A stretch of 14,636 nt of DNA from Bacillota bacterium (GCA_003501365.1 DNPP01000483.1:1-14636); one strand, 5' to 3'. Shown: positions 6,885 through 14,370, numbered from the stretch's first letter. A program made the numbers and translations. Notes: generated by a model from the letters alone, not told the origin.

Positions 6885-6913
6885 ATTATAATATACTTTT
6901 AATCGGTTATAAA
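6885..6913 (-). promoter_or_regulatory. SigmaA-type promoter of mntA-hepT
   Basis: Read on the minus strand: -35 TTTATA (6913-6908), 17-base spacer, -10 TATAAT (6890-6885), 19 bases before the mntA start. The -10 is a perfect consensus; the -35 matches 4 of 6. Confidence 0.65.
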
Positions 6914-7081
6914 GTTTATATCGAAAAGAATAAACTAAGGGATATATCGGACAGGGGCTGTAATCCGAGGTAAAGTCGTCGAGTTTGAATTAGCGTTCTA
7001 TCTATACATCATCATCATTACCTGCCAATATGGCGGGTATATTTATAATGATAAGATTAGAAGAATTACTTTGTAAACAAT

Positions 7082-7110
7082 TTGAAAACTGGAGGATGAT
7101 ATTGTATAAT
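7082..7110 (+). promoter_or_regulatory. SigmaA-type promoter of the DUF3088 gene
   Basis: TTGAAA (7082-7087), 17 bases, TATAAT (7105-7110). It is 39 bases before the ATG at 7150 and inside the longer open frame from 7030, which argues against that upstream start. Confidence 0.75.
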
Positions 7111-7149
7111 TCAGGCATAAATCTTTGGCGTCGATGGGAGGTTATGATC

Positions 7150-7494
7150 ATGAAAGATCAATTATTTTTACTGAAACCGGATTTCAAAGATCAAGGGTCT
7201 GGCCCATTTTTTTGTCCGGAAAGCGCTTTGGTGGAGGGGATGCTTTCCTTTTACCCGGTTTTGCGGGAAAAAGTCGATGTTCACTATATCAATTTTGAGA
7301 AACCAAGGCAGGAGATCGTCTCACTGCTCGGCGAGGAGAACCAGGGTGCTCCTAAACTAGTATTGGGGGAAGGAATCCGGCGTATTCCTCCGGAAGTAAG
7401 CGTGGATACCGCCAATGGTAGAAAATTTATCTCGAAGGATATCGAAATCTGCAGGTACTTGGCAAGTACCTATGGAGTTGGAACGCCCCATTAA
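7150..7494 (+). CDS. DUF3088 family protein, thioredoxin-like
   Basis: 114 residues. ATG 7150 is preferred to 7144 and 7030 because GGAGG (7137-7141) sits 8 bases ahead of it and a promoter lies between 7030 and 7110. The protein matches the DUF3088 layout: KDQLFLLKPDF at the start, FFCPESALVEGMLSFYP, a second strand VDVHYINFEKPR, then EIVSLLGEENQGAPKLVLGE and a last part ICRYLASTYG ending in PH. A likely thioredoxin-like fold is inferred from the order and the C-P-x-x turn. The second residue pair that is often Cys (CPxC) is CPES here, so a dithiol redox role is unlikely for this copy. Function is unknown. It is a single-gene unit. Confidence 0.75.
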   Translation: MKDQLFLLKPDFKDQGSGPFFCPESALVEGMLSFYPVLREKVDVHYINFEKPRQEIVSLLGEENQGAPKLVLGEGIRRIPPEVSVDTANGRKFISKDIEICRYLASTYGVGTPH

Positions 7495-7590
7495 AAGACA
7501 ATTTAATAAAATCCAGGCGATGTTCTCAAGAATGTTTGGTGTAATTATCTGTTTGATAAAATAGCTACCAAAAACAGATCTCGCGCAGAG

Positions 7591-7619
7591 GCGTCGGCAC
7601 AAGAATGTGCCGCAGACGC
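7591..7619. repeat. Hairpin with CGCAGAG-type flanks
   Basis: GCGT-CGGCAC (7591-7600) pairs with GTGCCG-(CAG bulge)-ACGC (7607-7619) around AAGAAT. It is flanked by GCGCAGAG and CGCAGAGG, words typical of the dispersed CGCAGAGACGCAGAG-like intergenic repeats seen in many bacterial genomes. It may be a degenerate copy of such an element. Confidence 0.4.
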
Positions 7620-7729
7620 AGAGGAACCCCGAATTCCTATTTATATTTTTCAGTCGTTGGCCTTTGCATGAGTTCATGATTTCAGATATTTCAAACTCAA
7701 GCCATTTTATATATTGATTGATGTAACAG

Positions 7730-7761
7730 ACCTTTCCAAAATCCGGAAGGGTATTTTTTTA
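7730..7761 (+). terminator. Intrinsic terminator upstream of the hydrolase gene
   Basis: ACCTTTCC (7730-7737) pairs fully with GGAAGGGT (7745-7752, one T-G pair), loop of 7, followed by ATTTTTTTA. It probably ends transcripts reading through from DUF3088 about 240 bases upstream; a leader attenuator for the hydrolase is possible. Confidence 0.65.
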
Positions 7762-7824
7762 TTTGCACGAATATTTAGTTTGGATTTATTTTGTTTGAGG
7801 AAAAATCAGGGAGGTGTTGTTTAT

Positions 7825-8490
7825 ATGGAGCTCAAATCCGGAGTCTATCTGCTGGAAGGGATCAAGGGAGCCAATTGTTATTTGATAGCCGATAAGGAAG
7901 GGGCCTATCTCATTGATACGGGGATGCCGGGAAATGCTGATCGGATTATTCAGGAGATACGAAGTATCGGCCATAAACCGGAAGAAATCCGCGATATTCT
8001 TCTTACCCATCCCGATATTGATCACGCCGGCAGTGCGGCGGCCTTGCAATTCATAACCAAAGCAAAAATAGCAATTCATGAAAATGACGCCCCGAGTCTC
8101 ACCGGGGAACGGGAAGGCAAAAAGGTGAAAGGCTTTCTGGGTTTGATTTTCCGGTTAATGCTCAACAACATCAAATTTGAATCGCTCCGACCGGACCTGA
8201 TCCTGAAAGACGGTGAAACGGTAGGCCCGTTCAAGGTTGTTCATGTGCCCGGGCACACCCAAGGAAGCATTTGTTTTTACGATGCCGCAAAGAGTGTTTT
8301 ATTGGTGGGAGATGCATTACGTACCGATAAAAAGGGGCTCCCTTGTCTTTCCCCGGATATTATGAATGATAATAGCCTATTGGCGAAGGAGTCGCTGCAG
8401 AAACTGGCTGGATTGGATTTTCAAATCATGTTGCCCGGCCATGGGAAACCAATACTAGAGAATGCAGCTAAAAAGGTAGCTTTACTTTAG
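7825..8490 (+). CDS. Metallo-beta-lactamase-fold hydrolase
   Basis: 221 residues. ATG 7825 is chosen because GGGAGG lies 10 bases ahead (around 7809-7814); the longer frame from 7714 runs through a terminator. The fold is shown by NCYLIADKEGAYLIDTGMPG, the metal motif LTHPDIDHAG (H62, D64, D66, H67), HVPGHTQGS (H144), GDAL (D163) and LPGHGKP (H205). These are the usual ligands for a binuclear zinc or iron site, with the second His of HxHxDH replaced by Asp (HxDxDH), a common variant in this group. Relatives include glyoxalase II-like and general MBL hydrolases, often labelled YflN-like. The substrate cannot be told. It runs head-on into the DUF1254/DUF1214 gene with 17 bases between the stops. 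Confidence 0.9.
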   Translation: MELKSGVYLLEGIKGANCYLIADKEGAYLIDTGMPGNADRIIQEIRSIGHKPEEIRDILLTHPDIDHAGSAAALQFITKAKIAIHENDAPSLTGEREGKKVKGFLGLIFRLMLNNIKFESLRPDLILKDGETVGPFKVVHVPGHTQGSICFYDAAKSVLLVGDALRTDKKGLPCLSPDIMNDNSLLAKESLQKLAGLDFQIMLPGHGKPILENAAKKVALL

Positions 8491-8507
8491 GAATTGATAA
8501 TTTAAAT

Positions 8508-9884
8508 TTAAATACGCAGTATGGCTGGAGGAAGCCACGCTCCATTCAATACTTGATCTTTAGGCCAATACATTCTTAATATTAAATTAAAAGGGCCTTC
8601 GGGCGCCGGCAGCCAATTGGAGGCGGCAATTTTTGACGGTACGCTGGTTCCGATCAAAATATCCAGCGAACCATCGCTATTGTAATTGAGTTCATCAAGA
8701 TGGGGACTGATGGCATAGCGGTGGGCCGGGTTCTCAGCCAAGTAGCCTCGCTCATTATAAACGGTTATCGACCAGAAGGCATCAACCGGCGGTAACTCCC
8801 CCTTATTAAAATGCAGTAGATAATCATGAGCGCCGGTTAAGAGCCTTTCCCCAGAGTCGACGAAAGCGGGAGCATAGATTGAATCTTTAGGAAGATTGGC
8901 TCCGGTGCCGGTCATTGCAATAATTGCCCGCCGCCGGTAATCCGCTCCGTAAAATCCCATATTCTTAATGAATAGCGCCCAACCGTTGCTATTGTCCCGG
9001 ATATAACTTGCATAGGCCGCGGCTTTGATAAGCCTTGGACCCTGGCTAACCGCATACTGGAGTACCTGTTACACCGGCGGACTTAAACGCTGGAAATCAA
9101 AACGGCTATCCGGGCTTAAACCCAGCACCGCAAGAGTTCTATTCATTTTAGGGTCCGCAATCCAGGGTGGGTTGATAGCCATTGCCTTGACCATCGTTTG
9201 AAAGAATACAACCGCGCTCATATTAGTAACTTGAGCCACGGGATTACCATTCGACTTTTCTTTTTCATCAGGATTTTGATTTTGGATGTCCGGATTTCCC
9301 CAGTTACTTAGGGGTATTAAGGCGTATTGATTCTGGATTGCATGAACCGCCGCGAAGTCAGTGGAACCGTTGGTTTGAGTACGACCGCCGATAAAGACGG
9401 TATAGTTGGGAGAGTCTATTCGGACGAGGTCTTCCGGAAGCTTGCCATTCCAATTGGGTCCGCAAATTGCATAGGCTCCCGCCCGGGTGCCGGTGGTCCT
9501 CGCGCCAAGGGAAGCGAACACATTCGTCCAGGCATCCAATAATTCCATCAGGTAATAACGCTGATGCGTATCAGGGACGGATAAAACGACGGGTTCTTTG
9601 TTTAGATCCAAACAGGCAAAGGAATAGAGAGTATCCACATTGGCTCTGACGATTGTTTTATATGCCGGAGTCGGGAAAGTCCGCTCATGGATAAATTGGT
9701 TTAATTGGGTCCCTGCTGCAGCTTTCTTTGTAGTATTCATCAATACCAAGGGATATCCATAGATATAAGCATTTTTCGCCATATACTCAAGCCGGGATTG
9801 GTTTTTATCAAAACGCACCTGTCTTACGAGTGGCAAACGATTAGAATTCATTTGGGGCGGAGGATATAATGGGTTTCCGTTCAT
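8508..9884 (-). pseudogene. DUF1254/DUF1214 protein gene with an in-frame stop
   Basis: One continuous reading frame of 457 sense codons is interrupted by a single TAA at 9071-9069 (codon 272). The part before it (start ATG 9884) holds the DUF1254 domain: RANVDTLYSFACLDL, MELLDAWTNVFASLGARTTG and IDSPNYTVFIGGRTQTNG. The frame resumes with QVLQYAVSQGPRLIKAAAYA and holds the DUF1214 domain: FWSITVYNERGYL, AISPHLDELNYNSDGSLDI and APEGPFNLILRMYWPKD. The domains are in the normal order and nothing else is missing, so only one base separates it from an intact gene (CAA, GAA or AAA to TAA would all do). No signal peptide is seen, although many relatives have one. It may be a recent pseudogene, a sequencing error, or a stop that is read through. 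ATG 8960 could start a separate C-terminal piece but lacks a clear ribosome site. The molecular function of the family is not established. Confidence 0.85.
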
Positions 9885-9918
9885 AATGTTGCCTTTTTTC
9901 TAAAGAATAATTGTTAAT

Positions 9919-9947
9919 TTGAAAAGGGACACTTCATTATTTATTGT
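9919..9947 (+). promoter_or_regulatory. Possible promoter upstream of the photolyase region
   Basis: TTGAAA (9919-9924), 17 bases, TATTGT (9942-9947). The -35 is good and the -10 weak. It points to the small ORF at 9990 and the photolyase. Confidence 0.3.
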
Positions 9948-9989
9948 ATGTCGCGGTGCTAAAATCCGGTATAGGCCTTGATCTTAAAA

Positions 9990-10142
9990 ATGGTCATGGA
10001 TGAAAGAAAATTGAAGGAAAAAAAAGGAACGCCTCAAAAGGCGGTTTTGCTGATTTATGAGAAGGCCAGAGCCTATAATAATAACCGGGAGATGCTGAAG
10101 ATTAGGCATCAAAGTATCAACAACCGCGATAAGGGTGAATGA
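9990..10142 (+). CDS. Possible 50-residue protein upstream of the photolyase
   Basis: ATG 9990 to TGA 10140-10142 gives a charged, helix-prone peptide: MVMDERKLKEKKGTPQ, then AVLLIYEKARAYNNNRE and ending NNRDKGE. Its stop lies one base ahead of the photolyase TTG, as in coupled operons. There is no strong ribosome site ahead of ATG 9990 or of the internal ATG 9996. The frame also contains a small hairpin (AACGCCT-CAAA-AGGCGGTT at about 10029) followed by TTTG, which might instead be part of a leader. No family is recognised. Confidence 0.35.
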   Translation: MVMDERKLKEKKGTPQKAVLLIYEKARAYNNNREMLKIRHQSINNRDKGE

Positions 10143-10143
10143 T

Positions 10144-11478
10144 TTGGACCAACGGATAAGGGTGTTGAAAGATTATCCGGTATTTGCCGGGCCGGTGGTA
10201 TATTGGATGAGTCGGGATCAAAGAGCGGAGGACAACTGGGCGCTTCTTTATGCCCAAGCGCAGGCAATCGAGATGAAACAGCCATTTATTGTCATATTTT
10301 GCCTGAGTCAAAGTTTTCTGGGTGCCGGTGAACGACACTATGGCTTTATGATGCAGGGTTTGGCGGAAGTTTTTCGGACATTGCAGCAACGGGATATTCC
10401 GTTTTTGATTTTAAAAGGGGATCCGGCCGAAAATGTAATCCGGTTTATTGCAAAATTCCAGGCCGGATTGTTAATTGCCGATTTCAGCCCGTTAAAGATC
10501 AGCCGGACTTGGAAACAAATTGTCGCCCAAAAGAGCGCCATCCGGTTTATCGAGGTAGATGCACATAACCTGGTTCCCTGCTATCTCGCATCCGTAAAGC
10601 AGGAGTTTTCCGCCTATACGTTCAGACATAAGTATTATTCAAAGCTCAATACTTATTTGAACGATTTTCGCCCAGTCGTCCGACATCCGGTTTTATACAC
10701 GGCAATTGATAATTTCCAGGAGTTGGGGGATTTGTGGCAGTCATCAAGGGACCAACTTGCAGAAAGTTCAAATGCTTTTGCAGTTCAATCCGGCGCTAGA
10801 GCTGCAAAATTACAATTAGTAAATTTCCTGCGCCTACGACTAGCCAACTATGCTCGACGAAACGATCCGAATGCGGAGGCATGTTCAGGGCTCTCGCCAT
10901 ACCTGCATTTTGGACAGATCAGCGCCCAGAGGATCGTACTGGAAATCACGAAAAGAGGTATGGATGGATTGGAATTTTTGGAAGAGCTCGTTATCCGCAG
11001 GGAACTCGCGGATAATTTTTGCTACTATAATGAAAACTACGATAATCCCGCCGGTTTTCCATCCTGGGCCAGGCAGACTCTGGAGACTCACCGAAATGAT
11101 ATGCGCGGCCATATTTACCGGCTTGAAGAATTGGAAAACGCGAGGACTCACGATAGGCTGTGGAATGCGGCACAGCGGCAAATGGTAACGAGCGGACGGA
11201 TTCACGGCTATTTGCGTATGTATTGGGCGAAAAAAATCCTGGAGTGGAGTGAGAATGCAACCGTGGCTATGGCCCATGCCATTTATCTTAATGACAAATA
11301 TCAATTGGACGGCAGGGATCCTAACGGTTATACGGGAATTGCCTGGAGTATAGGGGGTGTTCATGACCGAGCCTGGGGAGAACGGAACATTTTCGGTAAG
11401 ATCCGTTATATGTCCTATGAGGGTTGTAAAAGAAAATTCGATATTGAAAGATATATTCGCTCCATTGATTCACTTTAG
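10144..11478 (+). CDS. phr: Class II CPD photolyase (deoxyribodipyrimidine photo-lyase)
   Basis: It repairs UV-induced cyclobutane pyrimidine dimers using blue light and reduced FAD. About 444 residues from TTG 10144, or 447 from GTG 10135; TTG is preferred because AAGGGTGA lies just ahead. Class II rather than class I is shown by the N-terminal VVYWMSRDQRAEDNWALLYA (Rossmann antenna domain) and by the FAD domain. From the GTG, that domain has GLSPYLHFGQIS near 253-264, FLEELVIRRELADNFCYYN near 281-299, THDRLWNAAQRQMV, RIHGYLRMYWAKKILEWS near 354-371 and LDGRDPNGYTGIAWSIGG near 390-407, followed by HDRAWGERNIFGKIRYMS. The length is normal for class II enzymes and no domain is broken. Class II members occur in some bacteria, methanogens, plants and animals. 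Confidence 0.95.
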   Translation: MDQRIRVLKDYPVFAGPVVYWMSRDQRAEDNWALLYAQAQAIEMKQPFIVIFCLSQSFLGAGERHYGFMMQGLAEVFRTLQQRDIPFLILKGDPAENVIRFIAKFQAGLLIADFSPLKISRTWKQIVAQKSAIRFIEVDAHNLVPCYLASVKQEFSAYTFRHKYYSKLNTYLNDFRPVVRHPVLYTAIDNFQELGDLWQSSRDQLAESSNAFAVQSGARAAKLQLVNFLRLRLANYARRNDPNAEACSGLSPYLHFGQISAQRIVLEITKRGMDGLEFLEELVIRRELADNFCYYNENYDNPAGFPSWARQTLETHRNDMRGHIYRLEELENARTHDRLWNAAQRQMVTSGRIHGYLRMYWAKKILEWSENATVAMAHAIYLNDKYQLDGRDPNGYTGIAWSIGGVHDRAWGERNIFGKIRYMSYEGCKRKFDIERYIRSIDSL

Positions 11479-11521
11479 AAAAAGGGTATCGACGGACCGA
11501 TAGAATGACTTGACAAATGAG

Positions 11522-11750
11522 TTAAAGCAATTCGATATTATCATACCATTCCGTTAATTGACGGAGGAGTGGTTCAAAGGTTTCTTCCAATACCAATTTC
11601 AGCTATTCTCCAGGCCAAACCCAATTGTTCTTCTTTGGATCCACCATAACCATGAATAATGACGGCTGCTCCCCGGGGATGGTCGGGAGTTATTACAACA
11701 TTCGGGATTTTAATTTTGTTGTTATCAATTAAATGTCGCTCAATATACAT
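11522..11750 (-). pseudogene. Alpha/beta-hydrolase remnant with internal deletion
   Basis: The 5' end is normal: AAGGAG is 8 bases ahead of ATG 11750 (minus strand), and the protein begins MYIERHLIDNNKIKIPNV, then PRGAAVIIHGYGGSKEEQLG and LAWRIAEIGI. This is the first strand and oxyanion HGYGG region of a dienelactone-hydrolase/YqkD-like enzyme. The frame then ends at TGA 11574-11576. One frame over, it reads on as LVLEETFEPLLRQLTEWYD and NIELL to TAA 11522-11524, which looks like the last helix of such a hydrolase. About 150-200 residues, with the nucleophile elbow (GxSxG), Asp and His, are absent. The simplest reading is an internal deletion that joined the ends out of frame. It is surely inactive as a hydrolase. 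An alternative is a short expressed peptide. Confidence 0.6.
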
Positions 11751-11787
11751 TTCGAAGCTCCTTATTTGTATTATTTGCATTATGCCA

Positions 11788-11816
11788 TTGATTTGGTAAG
11801 TTATTACTAATACAAT
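11788..11816 (+). promoter_or_regulatory. Probable promoter of the HD-domain gene
   Basis: TTGATT (11788-11793), 17 bases, TACAAT (11811-11816); 4/6 and 5/6 matches. It is about 90 bases before the 10-codon leader. Two TCTTATGA direct repeats follow in the leader (near 11853-11875). Confidence 0.5.
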
Positions 11817-11905
11817 AGTATAAAATAAGGTTTATTTATACAAGTACGCATAATCTTATGACATAGTCTTATGAAACAGACTATTAAAGTCAGGAGTGGA
11901 TTTGC

Positions 11906-11938
11906 ATGTCAAAGATTAAAGTTGGAGGGAAACTTTAA
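11906..11938 (+). CDS. 10-codon leader ORF overlapping the HD gene start
   Basis: ATG 11906 reads MSKIKVGGKL and stops at TAA 11936-11938, sharing its last A with the HD gene ATG (TAATG). AGGAG lies about 9 bases ahead (near 11892-11896), so it could be translated. The ribosome site of the HD gene (GGAGGG) lies inside this ORF. It may serve translational coupling or may be chance. Confidence 0.3.
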   Translation: MSKIKVGGKL

Positions 11939-12513
11939 TGCATGAATATGAGGACATTATCGATTTTGTGAGGGAACTTGAGCGGTTAAAGGACACCACT
12001 AGGACCGCATGGACCAAAGAAAGCAGACCAGAAAGCGTGGCTGAACATTCGTGGCGGTTAGCCCTGTTTGCTTTAAGCCTGGAAGATTATTTTGAAGATA
12101 TCGATTTAAACAAAGTCATGCGCATGTGCCTGGTCCATGATATGGGAGAAGCCTATGAGGGAGATATCTCCGCCAAAATTGAAGAAAATAAACAGGATAA
12201 GTTTAAGAGAGAGGAAGCGGCGTTGTTCAGATTGACGACCGCTTTGCCGGAGAATATTCGTCAGCGGTTTTTGGCAGTATGGCGGGAATATAACGATGGC
12301 GAGACCATGGAAGCAAAGCTAGCGAAGGCCTTGGACAAAATGGAAACAATCATTCAGCATAATCAGGGCAATAATCCGGGTGGTTTCGATTATGAATTTA
12401 ACCTTGAATATGGCAAAGAATATGCATTTTTCAACCCGGTGGTCCGGACGCTACGGGAAATCATTGATCAAGAAACTCGCAGTAAAGTGAAATCGAGTGG
12501 CGATGAGCGGTGA
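11938..12513 (+). CDS. HD-domain phosphohydrolase (YfbR/HDDC2-like)
   Basis: 191 residues; the ATG is set by GGAGGG 7 bases ahead. The HD signature is complete: H37 (ESVAEHSWRLAL), H67-D68 with E71 (VHDMGEAYEGDI) and D133 (KALDKMETIIQ). Together they bind one divalent metal. The layout 'R-P-E-S-V-A-E-H-S-W-R ... H-D-x-x-E-x-x-x-G-D-I' is that of the YfbR/HDDC2 branch, whose characterised members are 5'-deoxynucleotidases that remove phosphate from dNMPs. The exact substrate here is inferred from family only. A short leader ORF overlaps its start, and a terminator follows about 75 bases after the stop. Confidence 0.88.
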   Translation: MHEYEDIIDFVRELERLKDTTRTAWTKESRPESVAEHSWRLALFALSLEDYFEDIDLNKVMRMCLVHDMGEAYEGDISAKIEENKQDKFKREEAALFRLTTALPENIRQRFLAVWREYNDGETMEAKLAKALDKMETIIQHNQGNNPGGFDYEFNLEYGKEYAFFNPVVRTLREIIDQETRSKVKSSGDER

Positions 12514-12586
12514 AGAATTACTCGAGTCATTGTATTTTTATACGTTCGATGATATGATAACTAATGTTGAAAAGCTTTAGGGGGCG

Positions 12587-12632
12587 ATAAAAGAACCTTT
12601 ACCAGTATAACCAGGCAATGGTTCTTTATTTT
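12587..12632. terminator. Bidirectional terminator between the HD gene and the flagellinolysin-like gene
   Basis: ATAAAAGAACC (12587-12597) pairs with GGTTCTTTAT (12620-12629); T-runs are present on both sides (TTATTTT on +, TTCTTTTAT on -). It serves two convergent genes. Confidence 0.65.
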
Positions 12633-12647
12633 GAGTGAGATGCGTTT

Positions 12648-14294
12648 TTATTGAGTCAGTAATGATAGGACACGATAAGGTTCGTTATTGGACTGGGCGG
12701 TGATCAAAGTTCCACTTTGACCGGCTGATTTAATTTTCTCCGGGAAAACACTGACGGTTGCCGCGGCTTTATCGGCAGTCCGCTGCAGAAGAGCTGCACT
12801 CAATTGCTTTTGGAAGGAATCCAATTGATTTCGCTCTTTAGTGACCCGCGACAGGGCGGCGTCAAAGGTTTTACCAGCTTCATTAGGCCGGTTGACCATA
12901 TCTAAATTTTTGGTACCGAGTGTTCCACTATCAAATTGAGCCGGAGCAAAACCTAATTGGCCACTGGCTGCAGCACCGGTAACTGAAAATGGTTGGGCAT
13001 CCTCCGGCCATATCGTCTTAAAGTGCTTGAGTGGTTGCTCCGTATAATGATTAATATCCGAAATAACTGTCTCCGGGGTTCGAACAGGCCCGCCATCAAC
13101 ATCGGCGCCTCCGATACCGCCGGTATCGGCATTATTAAATTCGTTGGCTTGATCCAACCGGTAAATATATTCCGCGCCTGCTTTGTTTTTTACAAAATTA
13201 TTGGTAAAATCCTCCACGTTTTGATAACTGGAGAGGTGAGCCAGTGCGTCATCAAGATTTTCGGTTGGGTTTGCCTGTAAATCGGCTAATAAATCTTTGA
13301 TGCCGCCGCCATGACCATTGGCCTTGATATCGTCATGCAGGAAGCGGACAGCGATGGTAGCCGCCGCATAATTAATGCTTTTATTTTTCCAAGTCTTATC
13401 AGTCCCATCGCCAAATGCTTTTTCAATGGCAGTTGCTCCCGCCATCCCGCCACCTTTGTTCTGAATATGATATTCAATCCTTTCGTCAGCGCCGGGAAGA
13501 AATTCGGCGGTGCCTTCTTTGAACCAAATGGGTAAGGAAGCGTAATTCATGGTCCTCCCCATGATCGCATGAACCATTTCATGAGAAATAACCCGATCGT
13601 CATAGTAAGGACCAATGCCCCCATTGGGTAAGGTGGGCGGAATGGATGCTTGGACATTAACATGCAGGAGTTGAATAACTGATTTACCCGTTTGATCCGG
13701 AATGTATTCAACGGCGGCCAGATATACCGGATCATTCTCATCGAGTACAATACCGATGGGATGCCCGTCCGCATTCAGACCGTAACGTTGGGTGATTGTA
13801 GTTTCGGCCGATTCCAGCCAGGAACTTTTTAACGAATGGATCAGATTGACCTCATCTAGGTTAAGTTTGGTCGAAGATGGACCGGGTTTTTCTTGATCGA
13901 TTGAAAAGGATTGACTGATTCGGTCAATCTCTTGATTGAGTTGACCCAGCTGATCTTGATAGATTTTTTTATCACGGGGGCTGGCTGTCGGTTTATCCGC
14001 TTTGAGCGCTAAATCTTTTCCGTGTTGCAATATTTTTTGTAATTGGCTCATGGCCTGATCGGCTATCTGAGCTTTCGAGATAGTGCCTTGAATATTTCTG
14101 GCAGCTTGAGTACGGGTATATTCCCTGATTGGCACTTGTTCATGCGAACATTTATCAGACGTAAAGGCATAATTATCGGTTGGCTGCGCTGCTTTTTTAA
14201 TTAGGTCCGGTGTCGCCGTAGCGGAATTTGCCGCTGAATTGTTTTGATTGGTAATATAATCCGGATTTTTAGTCAAAAAGTTATCGACTTTCAT
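12648..14294 (-). CDS. Flagellinolysin-like protein (flagellin with central metallopeptidase)
   Basis: About 548 residues (numbered here from ATG 14297; ATG 14294, 6 bases after GGTGA, is the likelier start). Residues 60-130 match the flagellin D1 helices: TRTQAARNIQGTISKAQIAD, then LQKILQHGKDLALKADKP and LGQLNQEIDRISQSF. The last 75 residues match the C-terminal flagellin helices: AALSRVTKERNQLDSFQKQL, ending ITAQSNNEPYRVLSLLTQ. Between them is a metallopeptidase: DDRVISHEMVHAIMG (HExxH at 239-243), then LPIWFKEGTAEFLPGADERI with the probable third zinc ligand at E261 or E265. This is the architecture of flagellinolysins, flagellins that carry an active protease in the variable region (Eckhard et al. 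2017). Oddly, residues 1-42 keep the length of a D0 segment but lack its helical consensus and hold prolines 12, 30 and 39, so polymerisation into filaments is doubtful. The gene is an orphan with a sigmaD-type promoter. Secretion through the flagellar export system is inferred. Confidence 0.82.
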   Translation of the reverse strand: MKVDNFLTKNPDYITNQNNSAANSATATPDLIKKAAQPTDNYAFTSDKCSHEQVPIREYTRTQAARNIQGTISKAQIADQAMSQLQKILQHGKDLALKADKPTASPRDKKIYQDQLGQLNQEIDRISQSFSIDQEKPGPSSTKLNLDEVNLIHSLKSSWLESAETTITQRYGLNADGHPIGIVLDENDPVYLAAVEYIPDQTGKSVIQLLHVNVQASIPPTLPNGGIGPYYDDRVISHEMVHAIMGRTMNYASLPIWFKEGTAEFLPGADERIEYHIQNKGGGMAGATAIEKAFGDGTDKTWKNKSINYAAATIAVRFLHDDIKANGHGGGIKDLLADLQANPTENLDDALAHLSSYQNVEDFTNNFVKNKAGAEYIYRLDQANEFNNADTGGIGGADVDGGPVRTPETVISDINHYTEQPLKHFKTIWPEDAQPFSVTGAAASGQLGFAPAQFDSGTLGTKNLDMVNRPNEAGKTFDAALSRVTKERNQLDSFQKQLSAALLQRTADKAAATVSVFPEKIKSAGQSGTLITAQSNNEPYRVLSLLTQ

Positions 14295-14295
14295 C

Positions 14296-14322
14296 ATCGA
14301 TCACCCCCATTTTGGTGACGAT
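14296..14322 (-). promoter_or_regulatory. Hairpin covering the ribosome site of the flagellinolysin-like gene
   Basis: On the minus strand ATCG-TCACC (14322-14314) pairs with GGTGA-(T)-CGAT (14305-14296), one bulge, loop AAAATGGG. The stem takes in the end of the Shine-Dalgarno GGGGGTGA and touches the first ATG. It could hold back translation until opened; flagellin mRNAs are known to be controlled at this point (CsrA/FliW in Bacillus). No clear CsrA site is seen in the loop. Confidence 0.4.
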
Positions 14323-14370
14323 CCAATTTATAATTGAATGGCCAGATATAAAATTAAACTTCTAAATTTA

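Larger units (their letters stand above)
7495..7824. other. Intergenic region between DUF3088 and the hydrolase gene
   Basis: No gene is seen in these 330 bases. They hold the CGCAGAG-type hairpin at 7591-7619, a weak hairpin AGGAA-TTCCT with T-rich flank at about 7620-7650, and an intrinsic terminator at 7730-7761. A weak promoter (TTTGCA at 7762, 17 bases, TTTATT) may drive the hydrolase. Confidence 0.5.

Noticed and set aside
7030..7149. Longer start for the DUF3088 gene
   Set aside because: A TTGAAA-17-TATAAT promoter and the ribosome site lie inside this stretch; the conserved family start is at 7150.
7714..7824. Longer start for the metallo-beta-lactamase gene
   Set aside because: The frame would run through an intrinsic terminator, and GGGAGG directs the start to 7825.
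10885..11364. 159-codon ORF on the minus strand
   Set aside because: It lies fully inside the photolyase gene and is rich in proline and histidine, as expected of an antisense frame.
11510..11533. TTGACA promoter at 11510
   Set aside because: The -35 is perfect but only a poor -10 (GATATT) lies at 18 bases and no gene follows on that strand for 400 bases.
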